This document shows, piece by piece, positions 21,941 through 31,954 of a DNA stretch of 64,000 bases. Position numbers and translations under genes: made by a program. Origin of the DNA: Armigeres subalbatus (lineage: Eukaryota; Arthropoda; Insecta; Diptera; Culicidae); NCBI RefSeq assembly GCF_024139115.2, contig NC_085141.1:367125925-367189924 (forward strand), written 5' to 3'. Position 1 is the stretch's first letter; each line of letters begins with the position of its first letter. The notes beneath the pieces were generated by a model that did no database searches, was not told the DNA's origin, and worked only from the letters and a program-made list of their open reading frames with translations.

Positions 21941-22158
21941 ACGGTATACAGAAAACAAGGTAGGCTCGTTAGAAAAATGACACTTCGAATGTGACGCATA
22001 TTTTATCGCCACATGTTGGAGTACAAAAGTAAGCATGCTGTGACCGTATAGCATCGTCTCGGTCCATCTTCTGCGAAGATAGCAGTGACGTCACATGTTT
22101 ACATTCAAACTGAATGTTTACATACGTGATGAGCCTGCCTTGTTTTTTGTATGCCGTG
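21941..22158. mobile_element. hAT-like MITE in Jockey ORF2, 218 bp
   Basis: The terminal inverted repeat starts CACGGYATACARAAAACAAG on both ends, with about 25 of 28 positions matching. It is flanked by the 8-bp direct duplication CTGTCGAG at 21933-21940 and 22159-22166. An 8-bp duplication with CA-starting ends is typical of hAT elements. Deleting the insert and one CTGTCGAG restores Jockey ORF2 from the T(P)VE codons into the EIGRHF-like segment. There is no coding capacity, so it must have been moved in trans. Confidence 0.93.
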
Positions 22159-22166
22159 CTGTCGAG

Positions 22167-23640
22167 AAGGCTACTGAGATAGGCCGGCACTTCGTTAGCT
22201 CCCAGTCTTGAACAAAACATTGTCAGTCCGCATGCAATTACTGTCAGACAACATGCAAACAATGTTGATCAGCTTCCCAACGACTTCTCCGAGGAGTTGG
22301 CAATAACAGCTGACGAACTTTCGAACTATGTCAAGACCTCCAAAAATATGAAGGCCCCAGGTTTCGACAATATCTTTACCTTGGAACTGGAGTGAACCGT
22401 ATTTCGATTTTCAATCAATGCCTCCGGCTTAGCTACTTTTCCTCCACTTGGAAATCAGCCAAAGTATTGCCAATCAAAAAACCTGGGAAGGACCCAACCT
22501 CCCCCAAAAGCTATCGACCCATCAGCCATCTCTCTGCGTTATCTAAGCTTTTTGAAAAAGCGATTTACAGCCGACTACTCGAATCTGCCGAACAAAATAA
22601 CATCCTGCTCTAGAAACAGTTTGGTTTTCGCCGTGGGCGATCAACCGTTCATCAACTGACCCGAGTCAAAAACTTCCTCAGTCGGAACAAGTCTGTGTCC
22701 AAAACAACCGCCATGGCCCTGTTAGACGTTGAAAAAGCCTTCGACAATGTCTGGCATGTTGGTTTAGTGTACAAGCTTCACAGCTACAACCTTCCAAGCT
22801 TCCTAGTGAAAATCATTAAAAACTATCTGTTGGCGAGAACATTCCGGGTCTCCATCAGGGGAGCTACTTCTGATGCGCGCCGCATCATCGCAGGCGTTCC
22901 CAGGGCAGTATACTCGGGTCCTTGCGGTTCAATCTGTTCACTTCTGACTTGCCAGCACTCCCAGGAGGAGGCACTCTGTCTCTGATGACACATCCATCAT
23001 CTATAATGGCTGAGTGATCAGAGCCCTCACATCGAAGATCCAACGAAGCCTGGATGTTCTGACAGAATAATTCTCCAGCTGGAAGATTTGCATCAATGCG
23101 GCCAAGACACAGACCATCCTCTTTCCCCACTCCCGATCTCCCAGACTTGTTCCGGCTGAAGATTGCAAAATTATCTTAAACGGCACACCGCACCGGTGGA
23201 ATGGACCGACACGGCTTATTACCTTGGCCTTACACTAGACAGAATGCTGATTTTCAGACAGCAAAATGACAAAACTGTTACTAAGTGCAATGTATTACTT
23301 AAGTTACTTTACCCTCTGATTAATCGCCAGTCGACCCTGTCTCGAAAAAACAAGCTTGCTGTCTATAAACAAATCATCCTTCCGGTGATAGAATATGGCA
23401 TGCCGGTCTGGGAGAGTTGTGCTAGAACTCATCATCTCAAACTCCAGAGAGTCCAGAACAAGTTCCTTCGAATGATTCTGGACTGGAGAAGAGAATGCGA
23501 GAATGCGAGATACTGAGGTCCATCGTCCGGCTGAGATCAAACCGCTGAATGAACGCTTTTTTGAGTCATTTGAGACGTACAGGGCGCGCCGCTTGAACAC
23601 CAGGTCGTGCGGGATTTGGTCCATTAGGTTATAAGTAAAA
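22167..23640 (+). pseudogene. Jockey ORF2 reverse transcriptase and C-terminal part
   Basis: Reverse transcriptase blocks appear in order across several frames: SKNMKAPGFD, then LPIKKPGKDPTSPKSYRPIS (block with the KP.K....YRPIS signature), FGFRRGRSTVHQL, MALLDVEKAFDNVWH (catalytic aspartate, F.D motif), and the YADD region, here read as SDDTSII at about 22983. Both aspartates remain but the preceding alanine is serine. The C-terminal stretch YYLGLTLDRMLIF to NKFLRMILD follows. Frame breaks occur at about 22394, 22612 (TAG), 22900-22985 and 23040. In Jockey elements this protein copies the RNA at the nicked target. Confidence 0.85.
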
Positions 23641-23939
23641 TTTGTTGTTAGGTAGGGTAGTAAATTATTTACAAATTCATATACCAGAGCTCGCTGGAGC
23701 CGACATGTAAACTAGAATATAAAATTAAAACAAGAAAAAAAACACATAGAGATGAAGTGCCAGAAAGGCTGAGCACGTGAATGTAAGAATATTATCAAAT
23801 CAAAAATAAATGAAATAAAAAGGAAATTTATTTAAGAAAAAAATTGCGCTCGCGTACCATTTTGTTTTAGATTTCGCAGAGAAGGGTCGAACGCGGTCCA
23901 GCACCAGCGCACGCAAGCTTGTTAGTTCGAGTTTGCAAT

Positions 23940-24560
23940 CTGTCTTCAAAGATGGCAGATTGGTGCGTTGGAATTGCCTTCGTTTGACATTCCGCAGACG
24001 GATCAAATCTTTGGTGAGAGTGTCAATGGTTAGGGCGTTGTTTACCTGACGGACTACTGGTACGTGTTGATCCCGCGCCCGCGAAATAGCCCCCTCGATG
24101 GAAAGTAGTTGCCGGTCAATATCCTCAGGCGTCTCAGGGTGCATCTGATAGTTTATGTTGTCATCCACGCACTGCTGCTACTGATTCCAGTTAGCACGAT
24201 GGTAGGTGCGACGTGTAAGATGGTGTCGATTTACCGAGTTGCCAACCTCCAAAACCACCGGATAGTGATCAGAGCTGAGTTCTTGGTACACCACCGGTTG
24301 GGAAGTGTTGTTGTCCATGTTGGTGAGAAAAATGTCCAAAATCGCATGGGCACCGGATCGGCTCAACCGAGTGGGAGCGTCTGGGCTCAAGACAGTGTAG
24401 TGCCCTTCCTCCAGGTCTCGTTGAAGGATGGCGCCATTTTGGTTCAGCATGCTGTTCCTCTAGGCTTGATGTTTTGCATTGATATAGCCGGCGATGATAT
24501 ATCGTCCACGCCGCCGGGTTAGTTTGATGATGTCTTGCTTCAGGGCCACAGCTGATCCAT
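23940..24560 (-). pseudogene. Jockey ORF2 endonuclease C-terminus, minus copy
   Basis: Frames 24450-24178 and 24168-23940 match the plus copy: SPDAPTRLSRSGAHAILDIF, SSDHYPVVLEVGNSVNRHHL, PETPEDIDRQLLSIEGAISR, TLTKDLIRLRNVKRRQFQRT. A stop (near 24177) and a small frameshift split it. After TDCK (about 23935) the sequence leaves the family, marking the truncation. It carries one extra asparagine codon (MDNNTS versus MDNTS). Confidence 0.8.
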
Positions 24561-24599
24561 CCCGCTGGTGGGAGGTTCGGTACGTTGTATCGCAGAGGC

Positions 24600-25438
24600 G
24601 GAAACTGCTTGTCTTGGGTCTCGTCGTCTTCCTGGCTGGTTTTGCTTGAGGCTATTTGTGGAGGGCGATAAACTCCGATCGCTTTGGGCAGGCTCGATTG
24701 CTGTCCTCGTGATTCGCACCGCAGTTGGCGCACTAGACTTCGGCAGCCTCCTTCATCGGTTGACACGAAGATGTTTGGTGCGCTCCAACGCACTTGCCAC
24801 AGCGGCCATCGCGAGACAGTTCCCACACTGCGTCACGTCGCGTTTCTTCGGGCGGTATCTCTCCCACTCCACAATTATGTGGAAGAGAGCCCTTACCTTC
24901 CGAAGGTCCGCCATTGTGACGGAGTCCTTCTCCAAAACTGCCAGATACAGATCTCGGTGGTTGCTTCCATCGGCTCGCTTGACGGAGAACATCTTGATTG
25001 GCTTCAGCTTGTTGGCTTGCAATTCTTCGATGATTGCTTCCGGGTGTGTTCCGGAAGCCCATGAATAACAACCTTCAGAGGCTTCGTTACGGGAACATCG
25101 TGCGAGTAAAACTCACACTTTTGGGCCAACAAGTACTTACCGACATCCTGATAGTCGGCTGCAGTGGTGCAGATAATCTTCGTGCCAAGGCTGCACAGCT
25201 TGAACAGAGGGTGAATCTGTTTCTTGGCAAGCTCAGTGTGAAGTAAGGCGATATCCTCAGAAGATGTAAAGACGGGTGGAATCTTCACTTTGGAAGTTAC
25301 TTGCTGGTCCGGCAAGACAGCATACTTGAGGTTTGCTAGCAGTCTAGCATTTATCACCGACGGCCGCGGCTGCTTTGAGCCACCCGATTGCTGGTCATCA
25401 GCCGATTGCATCGACTTCTGGTTTCCTTTGCGACTCAT
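24600..25438 (-). pseudogene. Jockey ORF1 (gag-like), minus copy
   Basis: Starts at the ATG complementary to 25436-25438 (MSRKGNQKSMQSADDQQ). It keeps the 20 residues missing from the plus copy (QPRPSVINARLLANLKYAVL), then the PRE_C2HC-like region KIPPVFTSSEDIALL to IIVEWERYRPKKR. It continues into a zinc-knuckle zone (DVTQCGNCLAMAAV and, in another frame, CANCG-like sequence), followed by a proline-rich tail. A frameshift near 25015-25022 (HTRKQSSKNCK) and others after 24750 inactivate it. As the fuller of the two ORF1 copies it shows what the plus copy has lost. Confidence 0.83.
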
Positions 25439-25734
25439 TGCAGCAAATGGTCGAGAAGGATTTGCTGCTAACGGTTGCAGCGATGCTTTTTGTCTCGCTA
25501 AATCAAACAGAGTAGCAAGCGCAGGTGAAACGTCACGCGGGTAGCGCGGATTTGCGAGAAATAATGATGCAAAAAATAAACAAAACGATACAGACCGCGA
25601 GCGCAAAACACGACCGTTCGTGTCGCTTGTTCGTACGTTCGCGAGAGCGGGAATGCTGCTTTCTTTCAACTTATGAAGTAAGCTTAATGACTCCGCCCCT
25701 TCGTTTTCGTTATGAGTGCACATAAAATGTGCAC

Positions 25735-26393
25735 TAGGGCAGTTCAAATTTCAAAAATGTTTGAAAATTCTAACTCCCATATGTCTATTAGCATCATTTT
25801 GATAATATAGGAGCCCTGGCAAAATTTCAGGCAATTCGGTGGCCATTTAGGGGTGGCGCGAAGTCAATTTATGTTTATATGGAAATTTGTATGGGAGAAA
25901 CTTAAAATTTATTCAAGTCTCCCTACAACTGTCAAATCGTGATGAATTCAAATAAACATTCCCAACCTCCCTTTTTGGAATCTATATAAATGAGACCTCC
26001 GGATAACACATTAGTTATGAGTGGATTGAACGGTTCTATTGACAGTGTGAATATGGGATAAATGGCTAAAATGGTGTAATTAGCCTCAATGTAGCAGTGG
26101 AAATATAAATCAAAATCAATGAGTTATCCACTGGTTGAGCTCAAATAGATTCCAAAAATGGAGGTTGGGGATGTTTATTTCAATTCATCACGATTTAAGA
26201 ATTGTAGGGGGATTTGAATAAATTTCAAGTTTTTCCCATACAAATTTCCATATAAACATAAATTGACTTCGCGCCACCCCTAAATGGCCGCCGAATTGCC
26301 TGAATTTTTTCCAGGGCTCCTATATTATCAAAATGATGCTAATAGACATATGGGAGTTGTAATTTTCGAACATTTTTGAAATGAACTGCCCTA
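25735..26393. mobile_element. hAT-like MITE in the Jockey leader, 659 bp
   Basis: Ends are TAGGGCAGTTCA and TGAACTGCCCTA, and long inverted arms continue inward (TTTCAAAAATG, ATATGTCTATTAGCATCATT, CTAAATGGCC, CATATAAACATAAATTGACT). It is flanked by the 8-bp direct duplication ATGTGCAC (25727-25734 and 26394-26401). The plus copy has the uninterrupted site TGGGTGCACATTTTATGTGCACTC at 17814, a natural empty site. TAGGG ends with 8-bp duplications fit hAT. No protein is encoded. Confidence 0.93.
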
Positions 26394-26401
26394 ATGTGCA
26401 C

Positions 26402-26625
26402 CCATAACAATTAACAAAGGGGCGGGGCTAATGAGCTCATTAAATTGAATACAAGACATCAGTTCCCCCGCGTGCGCGAGCCTTTCTTTTCGAGATTCCA
26501 CGGAGTCGTCGGAGTCTGTTGCGTGCAGTGGACTGCAGACCCAGCATTGTTTGCTGCTGATGAAGGCCACGTGACGTCGGCTTTTGCTGCAGAATCATCG
26601 TCACGTGGCCCCACGTTGGGCGCCA
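26402..26625 (-). promoter_or_regulatory. Jockey leader abutting a tRNA primer-binding-like site
   Basis: Reading the minus strand, TGGCGCCCAACGTGGGGC (26625-26608) matches the primer-binding-site type used with tRNA-Lys by several retroelements. It follows a CTACA LTR end by three bases. It continues directly into GGGGCCACGTGACGATGATT and the leader shared with the plus Jockey copy (17597 on). A GTCACGTGGCC palindromic duplication sits at 26572-26610. Confidence 0.55.
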
Positions 26626-27931
26626 TTTTGTAGCCGGCACGGAGCGATCCGTCGTAAAAAGCACATGGCTTAAGCGCCACTCCATTAAGGAGACCACGGC
26701 CCAATTTATTTTGCCCGGATGAGACTCTCTCAAGGCGAGTCCATTTCAATTTTCCCGATAAGGATTTATGGATCGGTCCAGCCAGCAACAACGAAAAGTG
26801 CCAAATCGGGTCCACCCTATCTTCCCTCTATACCGTACATCCACACCATACACTCAAAGAGTCGGTGAGAGCCCACCAAACCTAATACACTCTAAAGCCC
26901 TCTGTACACCTCCCGTGAACATGAACATGAACAAGAGGTGAGAAAGAGCGATAATTTCACAGTGAACATCGTCGTGGACAATCGAGTCTATTTGGAAGTG
27001 TTGAATTATTGCCCACGAATGCAGGCAGCAAGTAAGTGTGCAGTAGTAAACGAAGAAAATAAAAATGAAACATATTGTCGCATATATGTATATGAATTAT
27101 GTGAGTGGGTAATCTACGGAACGATGTTGATCAAGTTGTTTAATTTTAATCATCTTTTCGTTTAAATGTTCCGGAATTTTGTTATGAAAAGCCAGTAGGT
27201 ACATATACTTAATGATTTCTGATTTCTGAAAATTTCTGCAAATTTTCAACTGTGCTACCAAATGTATACATTTGGCACCGTTCAAAGCTGAATTAACAAG
27301 TTCCGGTGATCAATTGACCTGAATCCAAATATTATCTTTCGACTGGTTCGCATCAAATGAGTTCTGGCAAAACTACCCACGAAGCATGTAATTCACATGA
27401 TTCATTCTGTTCCACACATTAATACAATAATGTTCAATTATACAATTATAGTTAAGAAAATACGAATTTACGAAAAGAGAAGTAATTTCTTTTAATTTTC
27501 TATCTAGTGACTTCTATCCCATTTGAACGATTGATTCTGACATGTAGTAGCAAGTTTATTTTTTTACTTTTGCTAGATATAATTTTTGACTTTCTCTTTT
27601 GGCTTACATTTGTTTAATACTTTTCTTCATCTCATTTTTTTTTTAAATTTATTATTCATTTGTTCGAATAGTGTTAATTAATGTTTGAATATTTGACCAG
27701 TTCGCCAATAAAAAATCCCAATTTTTGCTCAAGTTTTCGTGTATAAAATTCAATTGATCACGTATCGTATATCCGTACCGTATTTAATTGTTGTGTTTAC
27801 TATTGAAAGTCTTAATATGTATTCAATAATTTTTGCTGTGCTAAGATTTTGTTGATAGTCATTATCCAAATTATGTAAATTACTCACATAAACTGTTTCA
27901 AATAAACAACTTTATTAAATAAACTCATATA

Positions 27932-28057
27932 CTGCCGTAATCTGAAATTTTCCAAAAATGGTGTTAACGAGTACTACTCATCGAGCTCTTTAACAGAAAA
28001 ATGGAAAACATGCATGTTGTAAAATGGCTGTTACGTCACTTTTCCAGATTACGGCAG
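27932..28057. mobile_element. 126-bp TA-flanked MITE
   Basis: Inverted ends CTGCCGTAATCTG(G)AAA and TTTCCAGATTACGGCAG, flanked by TA on both sides, as for Tc1/mariner-type insertions. The interior is AT-rich and non-coding. Confidence 0.85.
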
Positions 28058-28810
28058 TATAGGTATACCTAATCACAAATATTCTGAATGATAATAATTA
28101 TTAATATCTGTACCTCGTGGATGGTCATAACGCAAAGAGCATACGAGCATGTGTGTACCAAAAAAACAAGGGCAGACAGACAGGCAGGATGAAAACGACA
28201 GAGAGGCAATCTACACATCTTGTTAGATTCTTCATTCTCCCTGTATTGCTGTGGTGGATATATGGCGTATATGGTGTATATATCAGAGAGGAGAGAAGCT
28301 TTCTCTGGTAAATCAGGTAAAAAAATTCCACGGAGCTCGTTCACGTTCGAATGGCAAAAGCATTCTGAAAATCTGTTCACCGTGAACGACAGAGACGATG
28401 CACAAGCATATCGGAAGCATATCAAATGATTCAGTAGTAGCAAAGCAGAAAAAGTATGCCAAGCATTTATAACTAATGTAGCTAAGACTTTGAATAAACA
28501 AAAGAATTAATAAATGAATAAATGACTTCAAATTAATGGGTTGATAAATTAAAAAATGAACAATCGATTAAATTACAAAATTATTGATTTGAAAAACTAA
28601 TAAATGGATAATTTTTTAGATTAATAAATTCAGAAATGAATGAATTTATAAATTATTGAATAAAAAATAAATAAATAAATATAATCACTCAAAAATCTAA
28701 TATATCAACAACAAAAAATAATAAATCAATAAATTTATTTTAAAAGCTCATTAAATATATTTTTTTTACAAAATAGGATAACTTTTTTCACGGACGACAA
28801 AGGAGAATGA
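28058..28810. other. AT-rich interior, TAAATGA-type low complexity
   Basis: 28500-28740 is dominated by AATAAATGA / AATTAATAAAT runs. No gene is seen. Small frames near 28117-28443 overlap on both strands over a GGTGTATATA stretch and have no supported product. Confidence 0.5.
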
Positions 28811-29842
28811 GAGCTTATTCAAAAGAAAATTTTCAAAGAAATTCAGTGAGTGATTTTTTACAGACGCGGGATACTACTGTATGTAGTTATTGAGCTCGTT
28901 TTGCTCCAATGTCCCATAAATCAATTTTTTTTCATGTTTTTCGTCCTTTTATCTTTAAAATATTGTACTAAAATTGTGTTTTCCTCTTCATTGTGGATCC
29001 TCGAAAAGCACTATACATATTTTGTTAGCAAAAGTTGAAAATTAAAGTGTTTTTGGGGTAAAATAATCATCAAAGTGCATTTTTGTGAATTTATTTTTAA
29101 TATAAAATAAGCTTCTGAGCTTGTTGACCTCAAAAACCCCTCGAATCATTTTTTTCAATGCAATATACGAGTATTTGTTATTTTCATAGTATAATTGACA
29201 AATTATCATTAAATTAATATTACTCCATCATCTATTAACTCACCATTATTGAGCTTTATAATTGCATAGAGGAATTTGGGCGAAAAGGCATGAGAAAAGA
29301 ATATTTCCTATCTCATCCTTGCCACATCGACTCTCAAATAATATGATAACTCTTGTCTAGTTGTGCGATCGGGTATGGTTTGGAAATGTTCGGCATCGGC
29401 TCTATCAAGAAGTATTTAAAAATCGTGTTTTATCCAATAAATCACAAAACAAAACATTTGCGAAATGATTTACTTCATTAGTTATTGTTTCACAAACATT
29501 TATCAATGTCTGTACAACATTTTTAGACAATAATATCAACAATTATCTGTAAATATTATTTATTTTTACAGAATAAATGAAAAATTCACATAAAATGCAC
29601 TTTGATGCCTATTTGACCCCTAAATCCCTTAAATTTCTAACTATTACCATATTTAGTGCACCTCTATGGATCCACAGTGAACAGATGAACACAATTTTAG
29701 AGAAATTTCCTAAAATATGAAAACTCGTGATATATGGAACATTGGGGCAAAACATGCTCAATATCTACATACAGAAGTGTTCCACGTCCAATGAAACAGC
29801 ACTCACTGAATTTTCTTGGAAAATTCACTTTCGAATAAGCCC
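28811..29842. repeat. Long imperfect inverted repeat, arms about 290 bp
   Basis: The left arm 28811-29105 and right arm 29575-29842 are complementary in order: GCTTATTC, TTCAGTGAGTG, CTGTATGTAG, ATTGAGC, CCAATGT, AATTGTGTT, GTGGATCC, CATCAAAGTGCATTTT. The loop is about 470 bp and AT-rich. Divergence between arms is substantial, so it is old. It would fold into a long stem if transcribed. Termini and target duplication are unclear. Confidence 0.8.
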
Positions 29843-29914
29843 TTGATTTCTTCTGTTAATCGCTCGTAAAGAAAGTTAAAAAAAATTTCCTCCTTCGAAA
29901 TCGGATTTTACCAT

Positions 29915-30141
29915 TGTGCATTGGCTCTACATTCCACTGAAACTTGGCTTACCTTCTAGAGTTATAATTTGAAAGCTGTCAATCGCATAAGTATGTATCT
30001 TGTGTGGCAAGTAAAATAGATACACTGGAAGGGAGCCCATAATGTTTCCAACCGCAAACATTCTAGGCCGGACCGAGAATCGAACTCGCCATTTGTGTTG
30101 GGAATCATACGCCTTTGCTCGCAAGGCTAACTGGAGACCCG
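29915..30141 (-). mobile_element. tRNA-derived SINE, minus copy
   Basis: Reverse complement reads GTTAGCCTTGCGAGCAAAGG, then GGCGAGTTCGATTCTCGGTC (an RNA polymerase III B box), and ends CAAGTTTCAGTGGAATGTAGAGCCA. This matches the copy at 48398-48594 part for part. The GAAGAA tail is lost. It lies head to head with the plus copy at 30310-30580. Confidence 0.78.
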
Positions 30142-30309
30142 TATAAGTTAATATAATTTAATAAAAATAAAACATCAATAAAAAACCAAATCTTCCAGTC
30201 GTATTTCTTTTGTATATAAATTAACTATTACATCAAATATGAATCATAAATAAAAAAAAATATGAATTATACATTACATTGTTGTTACAATTATATAATA
30301 CAATGGTTT

Positions 30310-30580
30310 CTAGTTAGCCTTGTCGGCAAATGCGGAGTATTCTCGATTTTCGTTGCGGTCTAAAAGATTTTTTTCGGGTTTTCGGCAATATCGACTCACT
30401 GGCCATAGATTATCTTTGTACTTGCAACATAAGACACATATCCATGCAATGGACGGGTACAGACTAGAAACATCAAAAAATAACTGTGGAAATGTTAATG
30501 GAATATTGAGTAAAGAAGCAGGCCAAGATTCAGTGGTAATATAGAGCCATTGAAGAGGAAGAAGAAGAAAAAGAATGAAT
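30310..30580 (+). mobile_element. tRNA-derived SINE, plus copy (diverged)
   Basis: Starts CTAGTTAGCCTTGTCGGCAA and ends GGCCAAGATTCAGTGGTAAT, ATAGAGCCATTGAAGAGGAAGAAGAAGAA, the same layout as 48398-48594. The B box is degraded (CTCGATTTTCGTTGCGG). It also shares the CCATGCAATGG segment and the GAAGAA tail. Confidence 0.7.
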
Positions 30581-31302
30581 TAATTTTTTTATGAATGAAG
30601 TAATCTATCTATGAAAATATAAATTTTTCGATTGAATATACGAATGATTGAAGTATTAAAATAAAAAATATTTAAAAAGAAAAAATAATACTACCAAATA
30701 ATAAAAAAGAAATACAATACGATACGAGTATTAAAATGAGCGACAGCGACACACAAAGCAGGAACCCACCGAAACCGATTCAACGAGAACAGTAAACACT
30801 CTCGGTCGGTGTGAGCTCCCAATCCAAATCAATCTATTCTCCTTGTATTTTTGAATTCACCACAGCTCCACGTTCATGTTCACCGTCGCGTTTACACTTG
30901 CGATGAGTTCACCGCAGATACGATTTCACGATGATTTCACAGGCATGACCGTGGAATGCTCATAAATCTGATATTATTGATGTTTCTCATGTTTTTATGC
31001 ATCTCACTACTAAATGCAGCATCTGCCTTTCATTTGAACATGATTCCCTCGCGATTTGAGTATGTATCAAGAAGTTATTATCGAAAAACAGTTTGTTCAC
31101 GTTCACGTTCACGGGAGGTGTAAAATGCGCTTAAGTGGGAAGGTGCCTCTCATCATCGGCAGACTCTCTCCTCTCACCAACACCCATAATAAGCTGGAAG
31201 AAACATAAACAACCGAGGACGGGAGGACGGGACTCGAAACTACAAACAATTCGCGCTGTGACGTTAAACACAATCAATTGATCAAATGGCTAGGGGACTA
31301 CA

Positions 31303-31954
31303 GAGAAACATTGAATGTAAATTTTTTTGTTTATGATTAACGAATGGCACATTTATTGTCTAACTAACAGGATGGCATGTTCAACAGAGTTTCCTCCGGC
31401 TTTTCGGTTTTAGTGTTTGTGTCCGTTCATGATTTCTGTCTCCTAACTTGTGTGCGGTTTCTCTTCCCTAGCTCTCTCTTTCGTTTGTGCTCTGTACTGT
31501 ATGTCTTAATGTGACGTCACTCTTTCTCGCAGCGCAGCTGCTGACTGGTCTGCGTTCCTACTACTCGACGGTATTTTGGTGGTGGCGGAAACGGGCTCAC
31601 GCACGCATTTTCACGGGTCCGTGATGGCGGACCCAAGCGATAGTCGGTGGGTTTTTCGACTCGTGAAAATTGATTTGGCGGCCCTAGTAGCACATTTGAT
31701 GGCTCTTCAGTCCAAGACTGGCACAAAAAACTTTCCTCCGCGGCGTCCTCCTCGGACTCCAATCAAAATAGGGTTTGATGACTCACCGGTTTGTTGTGGG
31801 TTTTACTTAACCAGTCGATGACCTGCGGGGAGGTCGACGCTCCCGGCTTGTTGGCGGCCAGTGGTTGCTTCTTAATGAAGCGCTACACGATGGCGGTTGC
31901 TTGCCGGCGGTTTGACGGGTCGGCTGGTGGATCTCGTCCACGTGGAGGTCCCCT
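31303..31954. other. GC-richer non-coding stretch
   Basis: Follows the LTR end. It contains GTGATGGCGGACCC and CGTGTCCGCC-like blocks and open frames on both strands (81 codons), which look like chance in GC-rich DNA. It has no match to sequence after the plus LTR fragment at 18840. Its relation to the LTR-like repeat to its right is unclear. Confidence 0.4.

Larger units (their letters stand above)
17597..23743 (+). mobile_element. Jockey-clade non-LTR retrotransposon, plus copy (broken)
   Basis: About 6.1 kb with non-LTR order: 5' leader, ORF1 with PRE_C2HC-like domain, ORF2 with endonuclease and reverse transcriptase, and an A-rich tail (AAAACAAGAAAAAAAACA, about 23743). It shares leader, ORF1 and ORF2 sequence with the minus copy at 23935-26607. 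Damage: the middle part of ORF1 including the zinc knuckles is replaced by foreign LTR-like DNA (18632-20449), ORF2 has several stops and frameshifts, and a 218-bp hAT-like MITE splits ORF2. It cannot encode its own mobility. Confidence 0.85.
23935..26607 (-). mobile_element. Jockey-clade retrotransposon, minus copy (truncated)
   Basis: Same family as the plus copy, in opposite orientation, with only about 190 bp between their 3' sides. From right to left it has the leader (26607-26402 and 25726-25439), a 659-bp hAT-like MITE, ORF1, and the endonuclease end of ORF2. The copy stops at about 23935 in the ORF2 linker and so lacks reverse transcriptase. About 550 bp covering the ORF1 tail and endonuclease N-terminus is deleted: PLRYNVPNLP is joined directly to sequence equal to plus-copy position 21115. 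Confidence 0.82.
26905..31122. mobile_element. 4.2-kb TIR element inserted in the LTR
   Basis: Ends TACACCTCCCGTGAACATGA and the inverse of TACACCTCCCGTGAACGTGA, each followed by further GTGAAC/ATGAAC repeats, so the inverted repeat is at least 30 bp. Weaker similarity extends outward (CTAAAGCCC / CTTAAGCGC). TGTTCAC-like motifs are also frequent just inside the right end (30860-30930). No transposase frame is visible, so it is non-autonomous or decayed. The target duplication is not resolved. Nested inside are a small MITE, a long foldback and two SINEs. Confidence 0.7.
26629..31302 (-). mobile_element. LTR (about 456 bp) split by a 4.2-kb insertion
   Basis: On the minus strand the LTR begins TGTAGTCCCCTAGCC (31302) and ends CCGGCTACA (26629), followed by the primer-binding-like site. 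Removing 26905-31122 leaves about 456 bp. It contains CATAAATCC and AATAAA-like signals near its minus-strand 3' half (GGGCAAAATAAATTGG near 26710). A partial copy lies at 18632-18839 with the same outer end GGGGACTACA. It looks like the 5' LTR of a retrotransposon whose internal region has been lost or replaced. Confidence 0.65.

Noticed and set aside
26459..26815. 118-codon minus frame across the LTR/leader junction
   Set aside because: It spans LTR end, primer-binding-like site and leader; no gag-like motif is present.
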